A stretch of 38,597 nt of DNA from Bacteroidota bacterium (GCA_030706685.1 JAUZOA010000048.1:1-38597), one strand, 5' to 3'. Counted from the first letter of the stretch, positions 1 through 7,294 are shown. Made by a program: numbers and translations. The notes: generated from the sequence alone by a model not told the origin.

Positions 1-1
1 A

Positions 2-100
2 ACCATGCCATTAGATAAAATGTTCTGGGGCGCTTATTTCGGAATGTGCACCGATAAGTTCGGCATTCAGTGGATGGTAAGTTATGATCAAAACAATTAA
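2..100 (+). CDS. VOC / PhnB-like family protein, C-terminal fragment (runs off left edge)
   Basis: Only the last 32 codons are inside the window. The reading frame that ends at the TAA at 98-100 contains MFWGAYFGMCTDKFG followed by IQWMVSYDQNN. The pattern F-W-G-A-x-F-G-x-x-x-D-x-F-G-x-x-W-M is the typical C-terminal strand of the PhnB/YjdN-like branch of the vicinal oxygen chelate (glyoxalase/bleomycin-resistance) superfamily. These are small cytoplasmic proteins, usually near 140 residues and often of unknown substrate. The real start lies upstream of the window. Its neighbours are other small cassette genes often seen with such proteins (RibD-C-like, SRPBCC, ArsR). The family call rests on the tail motif alone. 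Confidence 0.75.
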   Translation, partial: TMPLDKMFWGAYFGMCTDKFGIQWMVSYDQNN

Positions 101-119
101 ACAATGAACAGCTATCCTG

Positions 120-338
120 ATGATAGAAGTTTTTAAAACCGGTGTACAGGAAGTTTCGCAGGTAAAAAGCTGGCCGACCTCCTTCTTCACCGTTTTCCGG
201 ATAGCAGGATAAGTTTTGACCTGCATGACTGTAATAGAGTGCAGGATTAAGGGAGAAAATTTTATGACCGAAAAGGTAATGATAATCCTAAAGGAGAACG
301 GGGCTGCGTGTAATATATTGGAGCAGGCAGTATCTTAG
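120..338 (+). pseudogene. Frameshifted remnant of a small conserved hypothetical protein
   Basis: Three consecutive plus-strand segments in different frames join into one plausible protein of about 73 residues. The first begins MIEVFKTGVQEVSQV (from ATG 120). The second reads KLADLLLHRFPDSR then ISFDLHDCNRV. The third reads RIKGENFMTEKV then MIILKENGAACNILEQ, with a stop at 336-338. The first break falls in the A run near 162-168 and is explained by loss of one base. The second, near 240-243, needs loss of two bases or gain of one. The layout (MIEVFKT..., a central FDLHDC, a GEN..TEKV..IL.ENG tail) resembles a short Bacteroidota protein type of unknown function that I recall only by shape. 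Two separate breaks make a decayed gene more likely than one sequencing error, though a low-quality consensus could also produce both. Confidence 0.6.
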
Positions 339-368
339 TAACGCGTTTCCGGTCAAAACAGGATCAGT

Positions 369-944
369 ATGAGAAAAGTAATTTTTCAAATGATGATAAG
401 CCTGGATGGGTTTTTTGAAGGGCCAAACAGTGATATCAGCTGGCACAAGGTTGATGAAGAGTTTAATAACTATGCAATCGGTTTTCTTAATGAGGTAGAC
501 ACTCTTTTATTCGGCCGGCTGACCTATGAACTTATGCAAGGCTACTGGCCAACACCTGGTGCTATTAAAAATGATCCAATCGTTGCTGAAAAGATGAATA
601 GTTTATCTAAGATCGTCTTTTCAAAAACATTATCAAATGCGGTATGGAATAATACAAGACTGGTCAGAAAAAATATAGCTAATGAGGTACTTGCCTTAAA
701 ACAAAAACCGGGAAAAGATATGGCCATATTCGGGAGTTCCAACCTGGCATTAACTTTTATTAAGCATGGCCTGATAGATGAATACCGTGTGTTTGTCAGC
801 CCGCTTGTTTTAGGCAAAGGCAAAACTTTATTCAGTGGAATAAAGGATCGGCTTAATCTTAAATTACTGGATGTAAGCGTATTCAATTCGGGCAACGTTC
901 TGCTTTATTACCAGCCCGGTCAGCAGGTTCATCAATCTTCCTGA
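369..944 (+). CDS. RibD C-terminal / dihydrofolate reductase-like family protein
   Basis: A 191-residue cytoplasmic protein. It starts MRKVIFQMMISLDGFFEG, the usual N-terminus of the stand-alone RibD-C/DHFR-like family. It continues with VDTLLFGRLTYELMQGYW, a central GKDMAIFGSSNLA nucleotide-binding-like turn, and the C-terminal LIDEYRVFVSPLVLGKGKTLF and LNLKLLDVSVFNSGNVLLYY. Length and motif order match complete family members. Such proteins are NADPH-dependent-reductase-like, but most have no proven substrate. It is not DHFR of folate synthesis by position or length. The ATG at 369 fits the family N-terminus. It precedes the ArsR/SRPBCC cassette by 94 bases, and a deleted relative lies at 2814-2929. 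No good -7 element was seen immediately upstream. Confidence 0.88.
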   Translation: MRKVIFQMMISLDGFFEGPNSDISWHKVDEEFNNYAIGFLNEVDTLLFGRLTYELMQGYWPTPGAIKNDPIVAEKMNSLSKIVFSKTLSNAVWNNTRLVRKNIANEVLALKQKPGKDMAIFGSSNLALTFIKHGLIDEYRVFVSPLVLGKGKTLFSGIKDRLNLKLLDVSVFNSGNVLLYYQPGQQVHQSS

Positions 945-981
945 AATTCATAACTATCCCGGAAAAGTTTTTTGAAAATTA

Positions 982-1012
982 TTTTGAGAAACCAAAAGGT
1001 TACATATATTTG
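982..1012 (+). promoter_or_regulatory. Bacteroidota-type promoter of the arsR-SRPBCC operon
   Basis: TTTTG at 982-986 serves as the -33 element. After an 18-base spacer, TATATTTG at 1005-1012 is a perfect match to the Bacteroidota -7 consensus TAnnTTTG. The inferred transcription start is around 1017-1020, giving a leader of roughly 20 bases before the ATG at 1039. The element pair and spacing are seen directly; the start site is inferred. Confidence 0.75.
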
Positions 1013-1027
1013 TGCAACCAAAAGGTT
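990..1027 (+). promoter_or_regulatory. Paired ArsR operator, two copies of AACCAAAAGGTT
   Basis: The 12-mer AACCAAAAGGTT occurs exactly at 990-1001 and again at 1016-1027, 26 bases apart. Each is an inverted repeat (AACC-N4-GGTT), the size expected for a dimeric winged-helix repressor. Copy 1 fills the spacer between the -33 and -7 elements, and copy 2 covers the predicted transcription start. Occupation of either would block RNA polymerase, so the adjacent ArsR-type gene very probably represses its own operon through them. Confidence 0.8.
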
Positions 1028-1038
1028 CCCTATTTATC

Positions 1039-1395
1039 ATGAGAAGAGATGTGTTCCAGGCCATTGCCGATCCCACCCGAAGAGAGATCATCAACATGAT
1101 CGCCCACAAGCCGCTAAATGTTAATTCCGTGGCGGGAAATTTTGATGTAAGCCGTACCGCTATTTATAAGCATGTAAAAATTCTGACAGAGTGTGGTCTC
1201 GTAGTGATTAAACAGTATGGACGGGAACGGTACTGTGAAGCAAAACTGCAAAAACTGAACGAAGTGTCTGATTGGGTGGAGCAATACAGGAAATTATGGA
1301 ACGCTAAACTGGATTCACTGGAAGAATACCTGAATAAGTTACAGGCTGATGATAAAGCTACCCCTAAAACCAAAAAAAATGCTAAAAGAAAGTAA
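1039..1395 (+). CDS. ArsR/HTH-20 family winged-helix transcriptional repressor
   Basis: From ATG 1039 this is a 118-residue DNA-binding protein: MRRDVFQAIADPTRREIINM, the classic ArsR N-terminus (ADPTRRxII), then VAGNFDVSRTAIYKHVKIL as recognition helix region, and REKYC-like wing residues GRERYCEAKL. It ends with a Lys-rich tail (TPKTKKNAKRK). No metal-binding CxC motif is visible, so this is the SRPBCC-associated, non-metal subgroup. An in-frame GTG at 1012 was rejected because it is the last base of the -7 element and lies before the predicted transcript start. It overlaps the next gene (ATG 1379) by 17 bases, so the two are probably translationally coupled. Two operator copies sit in its promoter. 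Confidence 0.9.
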   Translation: MRRDVFQAIADPTRREIINMIAHKPLNVNSVAGNFDVSRTAIYKHVKILTECGLVVIKQYGRERYCEAKLQKLNEVSDWVEQYRKLWNAKLDSLEEYLNKLQADDKATPKTKKNAKRK

Positions 1396-1855
1396 AGCAA
1401 AAAAAAATATATCGGATAGGGAACTCAGCATTACGCAGGTCGTTAATGCGCCGAGAGAACTGGTTTTTAAAGCATGGACTGACAAAAAAATGCTGGCCAA
1501 ATGGTGGGGACCAAATGGCTTTACAAGTCCTGTTTGTGAAATGGATGCAAGGCCCAACGGAAAAATCTATATTGATATGAAAGCGCCGGACGGAACCGTG
1601 TACCCTATGGGTGGAGAGGTTCATGAAATCAGTGCTCCCGAAAAATTCGTATTCACGAGCGCTGCCCTGGATGAAGACAATAGACGGCTTTTTGAAGTAA
1701 TGAATGCTGTTACATTGACGGATGAAAGTGGCAAAACCAAACTAACCCTGCATATTAAGGTTTCTAAAATCAAATCGCCTGGCAGGCACCATCTCAAAGG
1801 AATGAATGAGGGCTGGGCTCAGAGCATTGAAAGACTCATCAATCTTGTAGAATAA
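1379..1855 (+). CDS. SRPBCC (AHSA1-type, START-like) domain protein
   Basis: 158 residues from ATG 1379. The segment SDRELSITQVVNAPRELVFK then AWTDKKMLAKWWGPNGF is the family's standard N-terminal strand and helix (NAPRELVFxAWT, WWGP). The C-terminal half ends with the long helix GMNEGWAQSIERLINLVE. SRPBCC/AHSA1 proteins have a helix-grip fold with a hydrophobic cavity and probably bind small ligands; the substrate of this one is unknown. The longer reading frame begins at 1349 (ATA-type context inside the arsR gene), but 1379 removes an unlikely basic leader and gives a 17-base overlap with arsR. It is the second gene of the operon and is similar to the first half of the next protein. Confidence 0.9.
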   Translation: MLKESKAKKNISDRELSITQVVNAPRELVFKAWTDKKMLAKWWGPNGFTSPVCEMDARPNGKIYIDMKAPDGTVYPMGGEVHEISAPEKFVFTSAALDEDNRRLFEVMNAVTLTDESGKTKLTLHIKVSKIKSPGRHHLKGMNEGWAQSIERLINLVE

Positions 1856-1881
1856 AACCAATCAACTTAAAAATAACAACT

Positions 1882-2784
1882 ATGCCTGCTGTAATAAACA
1901 AAACTTCAGACCGGGAACTTGTTATTACCCGTCTTCTTAATGCCCCGAGAGAATTAGTCTGGGAAGTATGGACTAAGCCTGAGCATGTTAAACATTGGTG
2001 GGGGCCCGACGGCTTTACCAATACCATTCATGAAATGGAAGTAAAACCCGGCGGTGTATGGCGATTTATGATGCATGGCCCCAATGGCATGAATTTTCCC
2101 AATAAGATTGTATTCAATGAAGTAGTAAAACCGGAACGTCTCGTTTATACACATAGTTCTGAAGATGAAAATGACCCTACTTTATTTCAGACAACGGTCA
2201 CTTTTGAAAAACAAGGCAACAAAACTAACCTGACCATGACAGCAGTATTCGCGACTGCCGAGGAAAGAGACAGGGTGGTTAAAGAATATGGCGCGGCTGA
2301 AGGTGGTACCCAGACACTGAGACGTTTACAGGAATATTTACTGAAAATGAATACCGAACCGTTTATTATAGAAAGGGTGTATAATGCCCCGGTAGTAAAA
2401 GTGTGGAAAGCCATCACTGATAAAGATGAAATGAAGCAATGGTATTTCGATCTCGCAGCGTTCAAACCTGAGGTCGGATTCGAGTTCCGGTTTTATGGAG
2501 AAGGACATAAGGGAGAGAAATATTTACACCTGTGCAAGGTCATGGAGGCAGTACCCGGCAAAAAACTTACCTATAGCTGGCGCTATGATGGGTATGAAGG
2601 AAATTCTTTTGTAACATTTGAATTATTTGGAGAAGGTGATAAAACAAGATTGAAACTGACACATGAAGGGCTGGAGACATTCCCGGCAAACAACCCCGAT
2701 TTTGCAAAAGAAAGTTTTGCAGGCGGCTGGACTCATATAATCGGCATATCTCTCCCGGCATTTGTAGAAACAAGGCCTGTTTAA
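1882..2784 (+). CDS. Tandem SRPBCC-SRPBCC fusion protein
   Basis: 300 residues, about twice the normal family size. Domain 1 (about 1-155) reads SDRELVITRLLNAPRELVWE and KHWWGPDGFTN and ends in GAAEGGTQTLRRLQEYLLKM. Domain 2 (about 156-300) starts at FIIERVYNAPVVKVWKAITD and includes KQWYFDLAAF and a C-terminal GWTHIIGISLPAFVE helix. The join lies at KMNTEP, where an in-frame ATG (about 2347) looks like the former start of a separate gene, so a stop-codon loss between two tandem genes is the simple origin. Domain 1 closely resembles the preceding protein; domain 2 is of a different SRPBCC subgroup. It lies 26 bases after the previous gene and shares its promoter. Ligand unknown. Confidence 0.88.
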   Translation: MPAVINKTSDRELVITRLLNAPRELVWEVWTKPEHVKHWWGPDGFTNTIHEMEVKPGGVWRFMMHGPNGMNFPNKIVFNEVVKPERLVYTHSSEDENDPTLFQTTVTFEKQGNKTNLTMTAVFATAEERDRVVKEYGAAEGGTQTLRRLQEYLLKMNTEPFIIERVYNAPVVKVWKAITDKDEMKQWYFDLAAFKPEVGFEFRFYGEGHKGEKYLHLCKVMEAVPGKKLTYSWRYDGYEGNSFVTFELFGEGDKTRLKLTHEGLETFPANNPDFAKESFAGGWTHIIGISLPAFVETRPV

Positions 2785-2813
2785 CTTCCGATAACAGATT
2801 ATAATAAACAAAA

Positions 2814-2929
2814 ATGCGGAAAATAGCTTTGTTGGAGCATGTATCCCTGGATGGTTTTGCAGCAGGATCAATCTTGAGCTGATAAGAGCCAAAAAATATG
2901 ATTTGGCGTTGTTGGGCTTCATTACATAA
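2814..2929 (+). pseudogene. Internally deleted remnant of a RibD-C/DHFR-like gene
   Basis: From ATG 2814 the frame reads MRKIALLEHVSLDGFAAG, the family's N-terminus, then stops at once (TGA at about 2880-2882). In another frame from 2873 the sequence reads LELIRAKKYDLALLGFIT with a stop at 2927-2929. This resembles the family C-terminus (compare LKLLDVSVFNSGNVLLYY in the intact gene at 369-944). About 150 codons between the two ends are missing. The piece sits exactly where a cassette gene would be, between the SRPBCC fusion and the DoxX gene. Each half is short, so the match is by pattern only. Confidence 0.6.
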
Positions 2930-2951
2930 CTAAACATTAATATTATCACAA

Positions 2952-3326
2952 ATGAAAAAAATAAAAATTACTTACTGGATAGTGACAGGTTTATTTGCAG
3001 CATTTATGATCTTTTCTGCTATCCCTGATATGATGAGCACACCGGAAGCCGTCGCTATCGTTACTACACACCTGGGTTATCCTGTTTATTTTATTCCTTT
3101 TATCGGGGTAGCAAAATTATTAGGTGCTGTTGCAATATTGATCCCGGGCTTCCCCCGCATCAAAGAATGGGCTTATGCCGGTTTAGCTTTTGATCTTATC
3201 GGCGCTGCCTATTCCAGTATAAAAGTGGGTGATCCGGTCAGCGGCTGGTCTTTTATGTTCCTCCCCCTGATTTTTTTAGCCGCTTCATATATTTTTTATC
3301 ATAAAAAGCTAGCTGCTGCTATATAA
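2952..3326 (+). CDS. DoxX-like family membrane protein
   Basis: 124 residues with four predicted membrane helices: about 8-24 (ITYWIVTGLFAAFMIFSAI), 46-66, 74-92 and 97-117. The N-terminal basic residues (MKKIKI), the ending FYHKK and the pattern Y-P-x-Y-F-x-P-F-I-G-x-A-K-L-L-G-A are typical of the DoxX-like/DUF4267-type small membrane proteins. They are inner-membrane proteins of poorly known function, often linked to redox or thiosulfate-quinone proteins, and commonly found beside SRPBCC/ArsR cassettes. It is the last gene of this cassette, 23 bases after the reductase remnant. No hairpin terminator is evident before the convergent gene that ends at 3368. Confidence 0.85.
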   Translation: MKKIKITYWIVTGLFAAFMIFSAIPDMMSTPEAVAIVTTHLGYPVYFIPFIGVAKLLGAVAILIPGFPRIKEWAYAGLAFDLIGAAYSSIKVGDPVSGWSFMFLPLIFLAASYIFYHKKLAAAI

Positions 3327-3367
3327 AAGCCATAAAGCAGCCAATCCAATCCGCCAAGACGTTTTTG

Positions 3368-6178
3368 TTATCGTTTGATTACCCTCATCATTCCTCCACC
3401 AGCACTGTTATTCAGTCCGGTTTTACTCAGGCTGTAAGTAAACGTTAGCATAAAGAAGCGGCGCAATGTATTCACCCGGCTATCTTCAATATAATTCTGG
3501 TTAGTGGTACGGTTGATACTGATATTCTTGTTCAACAAATCAGAGGCGCTGAGTTTTAATTCACCCCTGTTAAATCTTAAGAATTGTTTGCTGATGCCTG
3601 CGTTCCAAATTGGTACTTTGGTATTAAAACCTTGCGCGCGCTGGCTATTAATGGTATAGGTAAAATCTGTAGTCAGGAAAAACAGCTTTGGCAGCTGCCA
3701 GTCGAATGATGTATTGTAGTCCTGTGAGAGATAATTGGTGTTCAAAGTCGATTGTAAAGAATACTTTGTATTATTATAACTTATATTCATTCCGAGGGAA
3801 ATATTTATTTTATCGTTAGGGTTCATATCAAGACGAAGTTCTGGTCCAAGTGACCATGTCTTAATATCATTGGCTAATGTATTAATGAATTGTTTGGTTT
3901 TTAAATATCCTGTCCGGCTTCCTATTTCAACCGTCCCTTTCAGGAAACGAGCGGGCAGGCTGTAACTGATGTCGCTATTAATAGTATAAACTCCATTTAC
4001 ATTTACAGGCATGGAATATCGTTTACCTGTTTGCAGGTTGACCGAATCATAATTCACGATTTTATCGCGGGTAGCCTGTAAAGTAAAAAACAGGAAAAGA
4101 TTTTTGTTCTTGTAAGGATTTAAAAGATTCAGGTTAGCCTGTATGTTATGATTATATTCCTGTTTCAGGTCCGGGTTGCCGTTGCGGATATATAATGGAT
4201 TGGTAAGATCGGGTACCGGTTGCAGTTGTGACATGGAAGGCTGGTTTGTATTGGCGCCGTATACGATTGAAAGGCTTCTATATTTCGATATATTATACTG
4301 GAACCTCGCATTGGGCAACAGGTTGTGAAACGTTTTAGTGATCACAGAATCCTTGACCCCACTAATGATTTTGCCTTCCAGTTCTGCCTGCTGCCAGGTG
4401 AGACCTAAAGAATAATTATATTTTTTCTTCTGTGTACGCATCCGAATTCCGGCATTGGTAAAGCTGTAGGTATTCTGGTAATCGTTCGTCTGCACATCAT
4501 TCAGTTCATCGAACTTACCCGATAGCTTATTAAAATCATAAGTACTCAACGCCGATTTATTTTGAGTATTATTTTTTCCCACGCTAAACTCGAGCAAAGA
4601 CCTTTTCAGCAAAGGTTCTGTATAGACAGCTCTTGCCGCATAGGCACGCAGGCTTCCTTTGCTGTTGCTATGTTGATTGAGGGTATCGCTTGCTGCGGGA
4701 TTATAAAAATTGGTAACGGAGCTTAATTCCCCGTTTCCATTACTTTCATTCAGGCTCGTTTGTAATGAGAGAGAAAATGTCCTGCCTTTCCGTCTGAATT
4801 TTTTACGGAAAATAAGGTCATTCCTGAAATTAAACCCCTCATTGTTGGTAAGGTTACTGTTGGAGCCATCATTGATCTTTGTTATATTGTCAGCCGCCAT
4901 TGTTTGATAGCTGGATGTCGACCTGTTCCTTGTCTTCTGGTAGCTGAATGAAGGAACGACCCGCAGTGAAGTGGAAGAATCTATCTGGTACAGCATATTC
5001 AGGTTAAGCCGCTGTGAATTATTCAGGTTGTTTGAAAATGAGTTCTCGTTATAATAGCTGGTGGGTAAAAAATTCTGACGACTAACTTGTCTTTCCATAT
5101 CGGGATTATACCGGTTATAAAAATAATTACTCTGGAGATCGAGTTTATTACCGATAATGTTATTATAGTTAATACCACCACCCCATGCTGTATTGATCCC
5201 ACCATTGCGGTTGCCGCCAATACCCAGCGCTGCTGCATCATCCCCGGAAATATTGATATTAATGTTGCCACCCCCGCCACCTCTTTGCATACGGGCCAGT
5301 TCTCCCGTAAAGTTTAAAATATCCAGGAAAGAAAATCCTTCAGCATTGGTATTGTTACCCATCCCGATTGCGGACATCTGCCGGGCTCCTTTAAATGAGT
5401 TGACATTGAACTTACCTTCATATCTTTCCCCGGTACCTCCGCCTGTTGCTATTTTTCCAAAAACACCTTTCTTTTTATCCTTCTTCAGTTTAAGGTTTAT
5501 TGTTTTTTCATAATTACCGTCTTCAAAGCCGGTAAGCTGGGCCTGGTCGCTTTGTTTATCATATACCTGCACTTTATCGACTGCGTCAGCAGGCAAATTT
5601 TTTGTAGCGACCTTAGGGTCATTGCCAAAAAATTCCTTGCCATCTACCAGCACTTTGTTTACTTTTTCTCCCTGCGCTTTTATCGTGCCGTCTTTTTCTA
5701 CTTTGACACCCGGCAATTTTTTTAATAGCTGTTCCACGCTCGCGTTCGGCTGTACTTTGAAGGACCCGGCATTATATTGAATCGTATCATCCACCATCGT
5801 TACCGGAGGCGCTTCATTCGATACAACGACTTCCTCCAGTACTTTGTTTTTATCATTCATCGTGATATTCCCGAAGTCTTTGTTCTTACTGTTATCGGTG
5901 ATAGAAAAAAGAACATTACTGTTGTGGTAATTGACATGACTGATCAGCAGCCTGTATTCTCCGTTGGGAATTCCTGACAGCTCAAACCGGCCGGCATTAT
6001 CTGTCATGGTAAATGAAATAAGAGAGGAATCTTTCTTTTGTACTAAGGTAATGGTAGCGCTCGCTACAGGCTGACGCGAAGCCGTATCAAAAGCAACACC
6101 TTTTATACTTCCATTCTTCTGGGCAAAGACAATAATTGCAAAAAGAACAAAAATTAACGATAAGTATATTTTTCTCAT
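3368..6178 (-). CDS. Outer-membrane beta-barrel protein with carboxypeptidase-regulatory and plug domains
   Basis: 936 residues. Signal peptide about 1-19 (cleavage after VFAQ). A carboxypeptidase-regulatory-like beta domain spans about 22-105 (GSIKGVAFDTASRQPVASAT). A TonB-plug-like region spans about 110-225, with [17 protein letters not shown] and [20 protein letters not shown]. The rest is a beta-barrel with alternating aromatic strands, ending GGGMMRVIKR. This is the OMP_b-brl family of Bacteroidota, related to TonB-dependent receptors but usually without a SusD partner, and none is present here. A Gly-rich stretch (RGGGGGN) lies near residue 299, probably in a loop or turn. It has a paralogue at 7293-10202 of the same architecture. 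Substrate unknown; a transport or adhesion role at the outer membrane is inferred. Confidence 0.9.
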   Translation of the reverse strand: MRKIYLSLIFVLFAIIVFAQKNGSIKGVAFDTASRQPVASATITLVQKKDSSLISFTMTDNAGRFELSGIPNGEYRLLISHVNYHNSNVLFSITDNSKNKDFGNITMNDKNKVLEEVVVSNEAPPVTMVDDTIQYNAGSFKVQPNASVEQLLKKLPGVKVEKDGTIKAQGEKVNKVLVDGKEFFGNDPKVATKNLPADAVDKVQVYDKQSDQAQLTGFEDGNYEKTINLKLKKDKKKGVFGKIATGGGTGERYEGKFNVNSFKGARQMSAIGMGNNTNAEGFSFLDILNFTGELARMQRGGGGGNININISGDDAAALGIGGNRNGGINTAWGGGINYNNIIGNKLDLQSNYFYNRYNPDMERQVSRQNFLPTSYYNENSFSNNLNNSQRLNLNMLYQIDSSTSLRVVPSFSYQKTRNRSTSSYQTMAADNITKINDGSNSNLTNNEGFNFRNDLIFRKKFRRKGRTFSLSLQTSLNESNGNGELSSVTNFYNPAASDTLNQHSNSKGSLRAYAARAVYTEPLLKRSLLEFSVGKNNTQNKSALSTYDFNKLSGKFDELNDVQTNDYQNTYSFTNAGIRMRTQKKKYNYSLGLTWQQAELEGKIISGVKDSVITKTFHNLLPNARFQYNISKYRSLSIVYGANTNQPSMSQLQPVPDLTNPLYIRNGNPDLKQEYNHNIQANLNLLNPYKNKNLFLFFTLQATRDKIVNYDSVNLQTGKRYSMPVNVNGVYTINSDISYSLPARFLKGTVEIGSRTGYLKTKQFINTLANDIKTWSLGPELRLDMNPNDKINISLGMNISYNNTKYSLQSTLNTNYLSQDYNTSFDWQLPKLFFLTTDFTYTINSQRAQGFNTKVPIWNAGISKQFLRFNRGELKLSASDLLNKNISINRTTNQNYIEDSRVNTLRRFFMLTFTYSLSKTGLNNSAGGGMMRVIKR

Positions 6179-6384
6179 AGCTGGTTATTTCAGCTACGAA
6201 AATATTCTTAGATAACTTGAAAACGGGTTAACCAGTCTTGCTTTAATGTTAATGAAGGTTAAAAGCCAGCAGATAAAAAGAGAAAAGAGTTAATGCTATA
6301 TTCTGCCCGGGTTTGAAAGGATTCCAAAATTGGAAGAATCTTCAACTTGACTCTTTGCCTCTTTTTCCTCCTTTCCCTCTTAGC

Positions 6385-6960
6385 CTAGTTCTCTTTTTCT
6401 TCACCTTTCTCATCATCGTCCCTGTTGCGGTCATATATCAGTACTTTCACTTTCCAGGACATTATTTCCGCTTCTATCACTAACTCGATTTTCAGGTTTT
6501 TAACAGTGCCTCCGGGTGGGTCAAAAGAAAAAAGCACGCTGGTAAATCTTTTTTCTTCCGCCGGCGATTCATACTCGCCTTTGAGGTGCATAGATTCGGC
6601 TGAAAGATTATTGAGCTGGTTATAAAGTGATCTGAACTTTCTTTTTGCCTCATCAAAATTCTCTGTAGTAAGCATTACAGCCTGCCAGCTGCTGATAGTA
6701 TTCTTCTTTCCTGAATATCTCGTAATGGTACATTCTTCAGCGCCGGTCACTTTAAAATTGCACTGGTAATCGGTTGATTGGGGATTTTGTATGATTGGAT
6801 CCCCCAGTATATTCTGAAAATGATTGGGATAATTATCAATAACTTTTTTGACATCGGTAGCGATGGTACCGGAAGAACCGAAGTTGAATTGAGCGTTAGT
6901 AAAGCTGAAATAGAGGAGAAAAATAGTAAGAAAGGCAAGTGTTTTTACGGGTGGCTTCAT
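6385..6960 (-). CDS. Small secreted hypothetical protein between two barrel genes
   Basis: 191 residues from ATG 6960. The longer frame (to 6996) adds MHLILHPLNSKF, which is not signal-like. From 6960 the protein begins MKPPVKTLAFLTIFLLYFSF then TNAQ, a good signal peptide with cleavage near residue 23. The mature part contains two cysteines close together (YQCNFKVTGAEEC) and ends in a very acidic, charged tail (RDDDEKGEEKEN). No catalytic motif was recognised. It is probably periplasmic or loosely attached to the outer membrane. Its place between two paralogous barrel genes on the same strand suggests a related function, but the 206-base gap to the next gene argues against tight coupling. 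Confidence 0.75.
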   Translation of the reverse strand: MKPPVKTLAFLTIFLLYFSFTNAQFNFGSSGTIATDVKKVIDNYPNHFQNILGDPIIQNPQSTDYQCNFKVTGAEECTITRYSGKKNTISSWQAVMLTTENFDEAKRKFRSLYNQLNNLSAESMHLKGEYESPAEEKRFTSVLFSFDPPGGTVKNLKIELVIEAEIMSWKVKVLIYDRNRDDDEKGEEKEN

Positions 6961-7073
6961 AAATTTTGAATTTAAGGGGTGGAGAATAAGATGCAATATT
7001 ATTAAATCTCGTAGCTATTACATACTTTTAATAGGAATTTTCCGTTATCCTTTACCACTAAACGATCCAGAAT

Positions 7074-7232
7074 ATGAAAAACAAGCATATTGTTCATGCT
7101 CACGAGGAAGCAAAAATCTATCACGATTACTACAAACCTTCCTTCAACATTTTCCGGTTATTGAAATCTGTATTATCTGTCTTTATTTCCGGTTCATCCC
7201 CGGCTGCAGGCAGTTCGGCCAGAAGAAATTAA
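7074..7232 (+). CDS. Small plus-strand ORF, 52 residues, with its own terminator
   Basis: ATG 7074 opens MKNKHIVHAHEEAKIYHDYY, passes through a short hydrophobic segment (FNIFRLLKSVLSVFISGSS) and ends GSSARRN at TAA 7230-7232. It is the only plus-strand ORF between minus-strand genes (6385-6960 and 7293-10202). Thirty-odd bases after its stop there is a GC-rich hairpin followed by eight Ts that reads in the plus direction, so the region is very probably transcribed. No family was recognised. An imperfect -7-like TACTTTTA is at 7023-7030, without a clear -33. It could instead be a non-coding RNA whose ORF is accidental. Confidence 0.5.
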   Translation: MKNKHIVHAHEEAKIYHDYYKPSFNIFRLLKSVLSVFISGSSPAAGSSARRN

Positions 7233-7263
7233 AGTCTTTTACTAACCCTTGCATTATACCAAA

Positions 7264-7294
7264 GCGTTCCCGCCTCCGGCGGGACGTTTTTTTT
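7264..7294 (+). terminator. Rho-independent terminator, plus strand
   Basis: CGTTCCCGCC (7265-7274), a TCC loop, then GGCGGGACG (7278-7286) form a nine-pair GC-rich stem with one bulged T, followed by eight Ts (7287-7294). The T run is on the plus strand only, so it ends transcription of the small ORF at 7074-7232. The T run overlaps the stop codon of the convergent barrel gene. Confidence 0.85.

Noticed and set aside
11-226. 71-codon minus-strand ORF at the left edge
   Set aside because: It is antisense to a VOC-family tail and to the frameshifted small gene, both of which give recognisable proteins on the plus strand.
1012-1038. GTG start for the ArsR gene
   Set aside because: The GTG overlaps the -7 promoter element and precedes the predicted transcript start; ATG 1039 gives the normal family N-terminus.
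2623-2949. 108-codon minus-strand ORF over the reductase remnant
   Set aside because: Antisense to the SRPBCC fusion and to the remnant; no motif.
6322-6335. Perfect palindrome TTCCAAAATTGGAA
   Set aside because: A single 14-bp palindrome between two genes with no regulator next to it; too little evidence for an operator.
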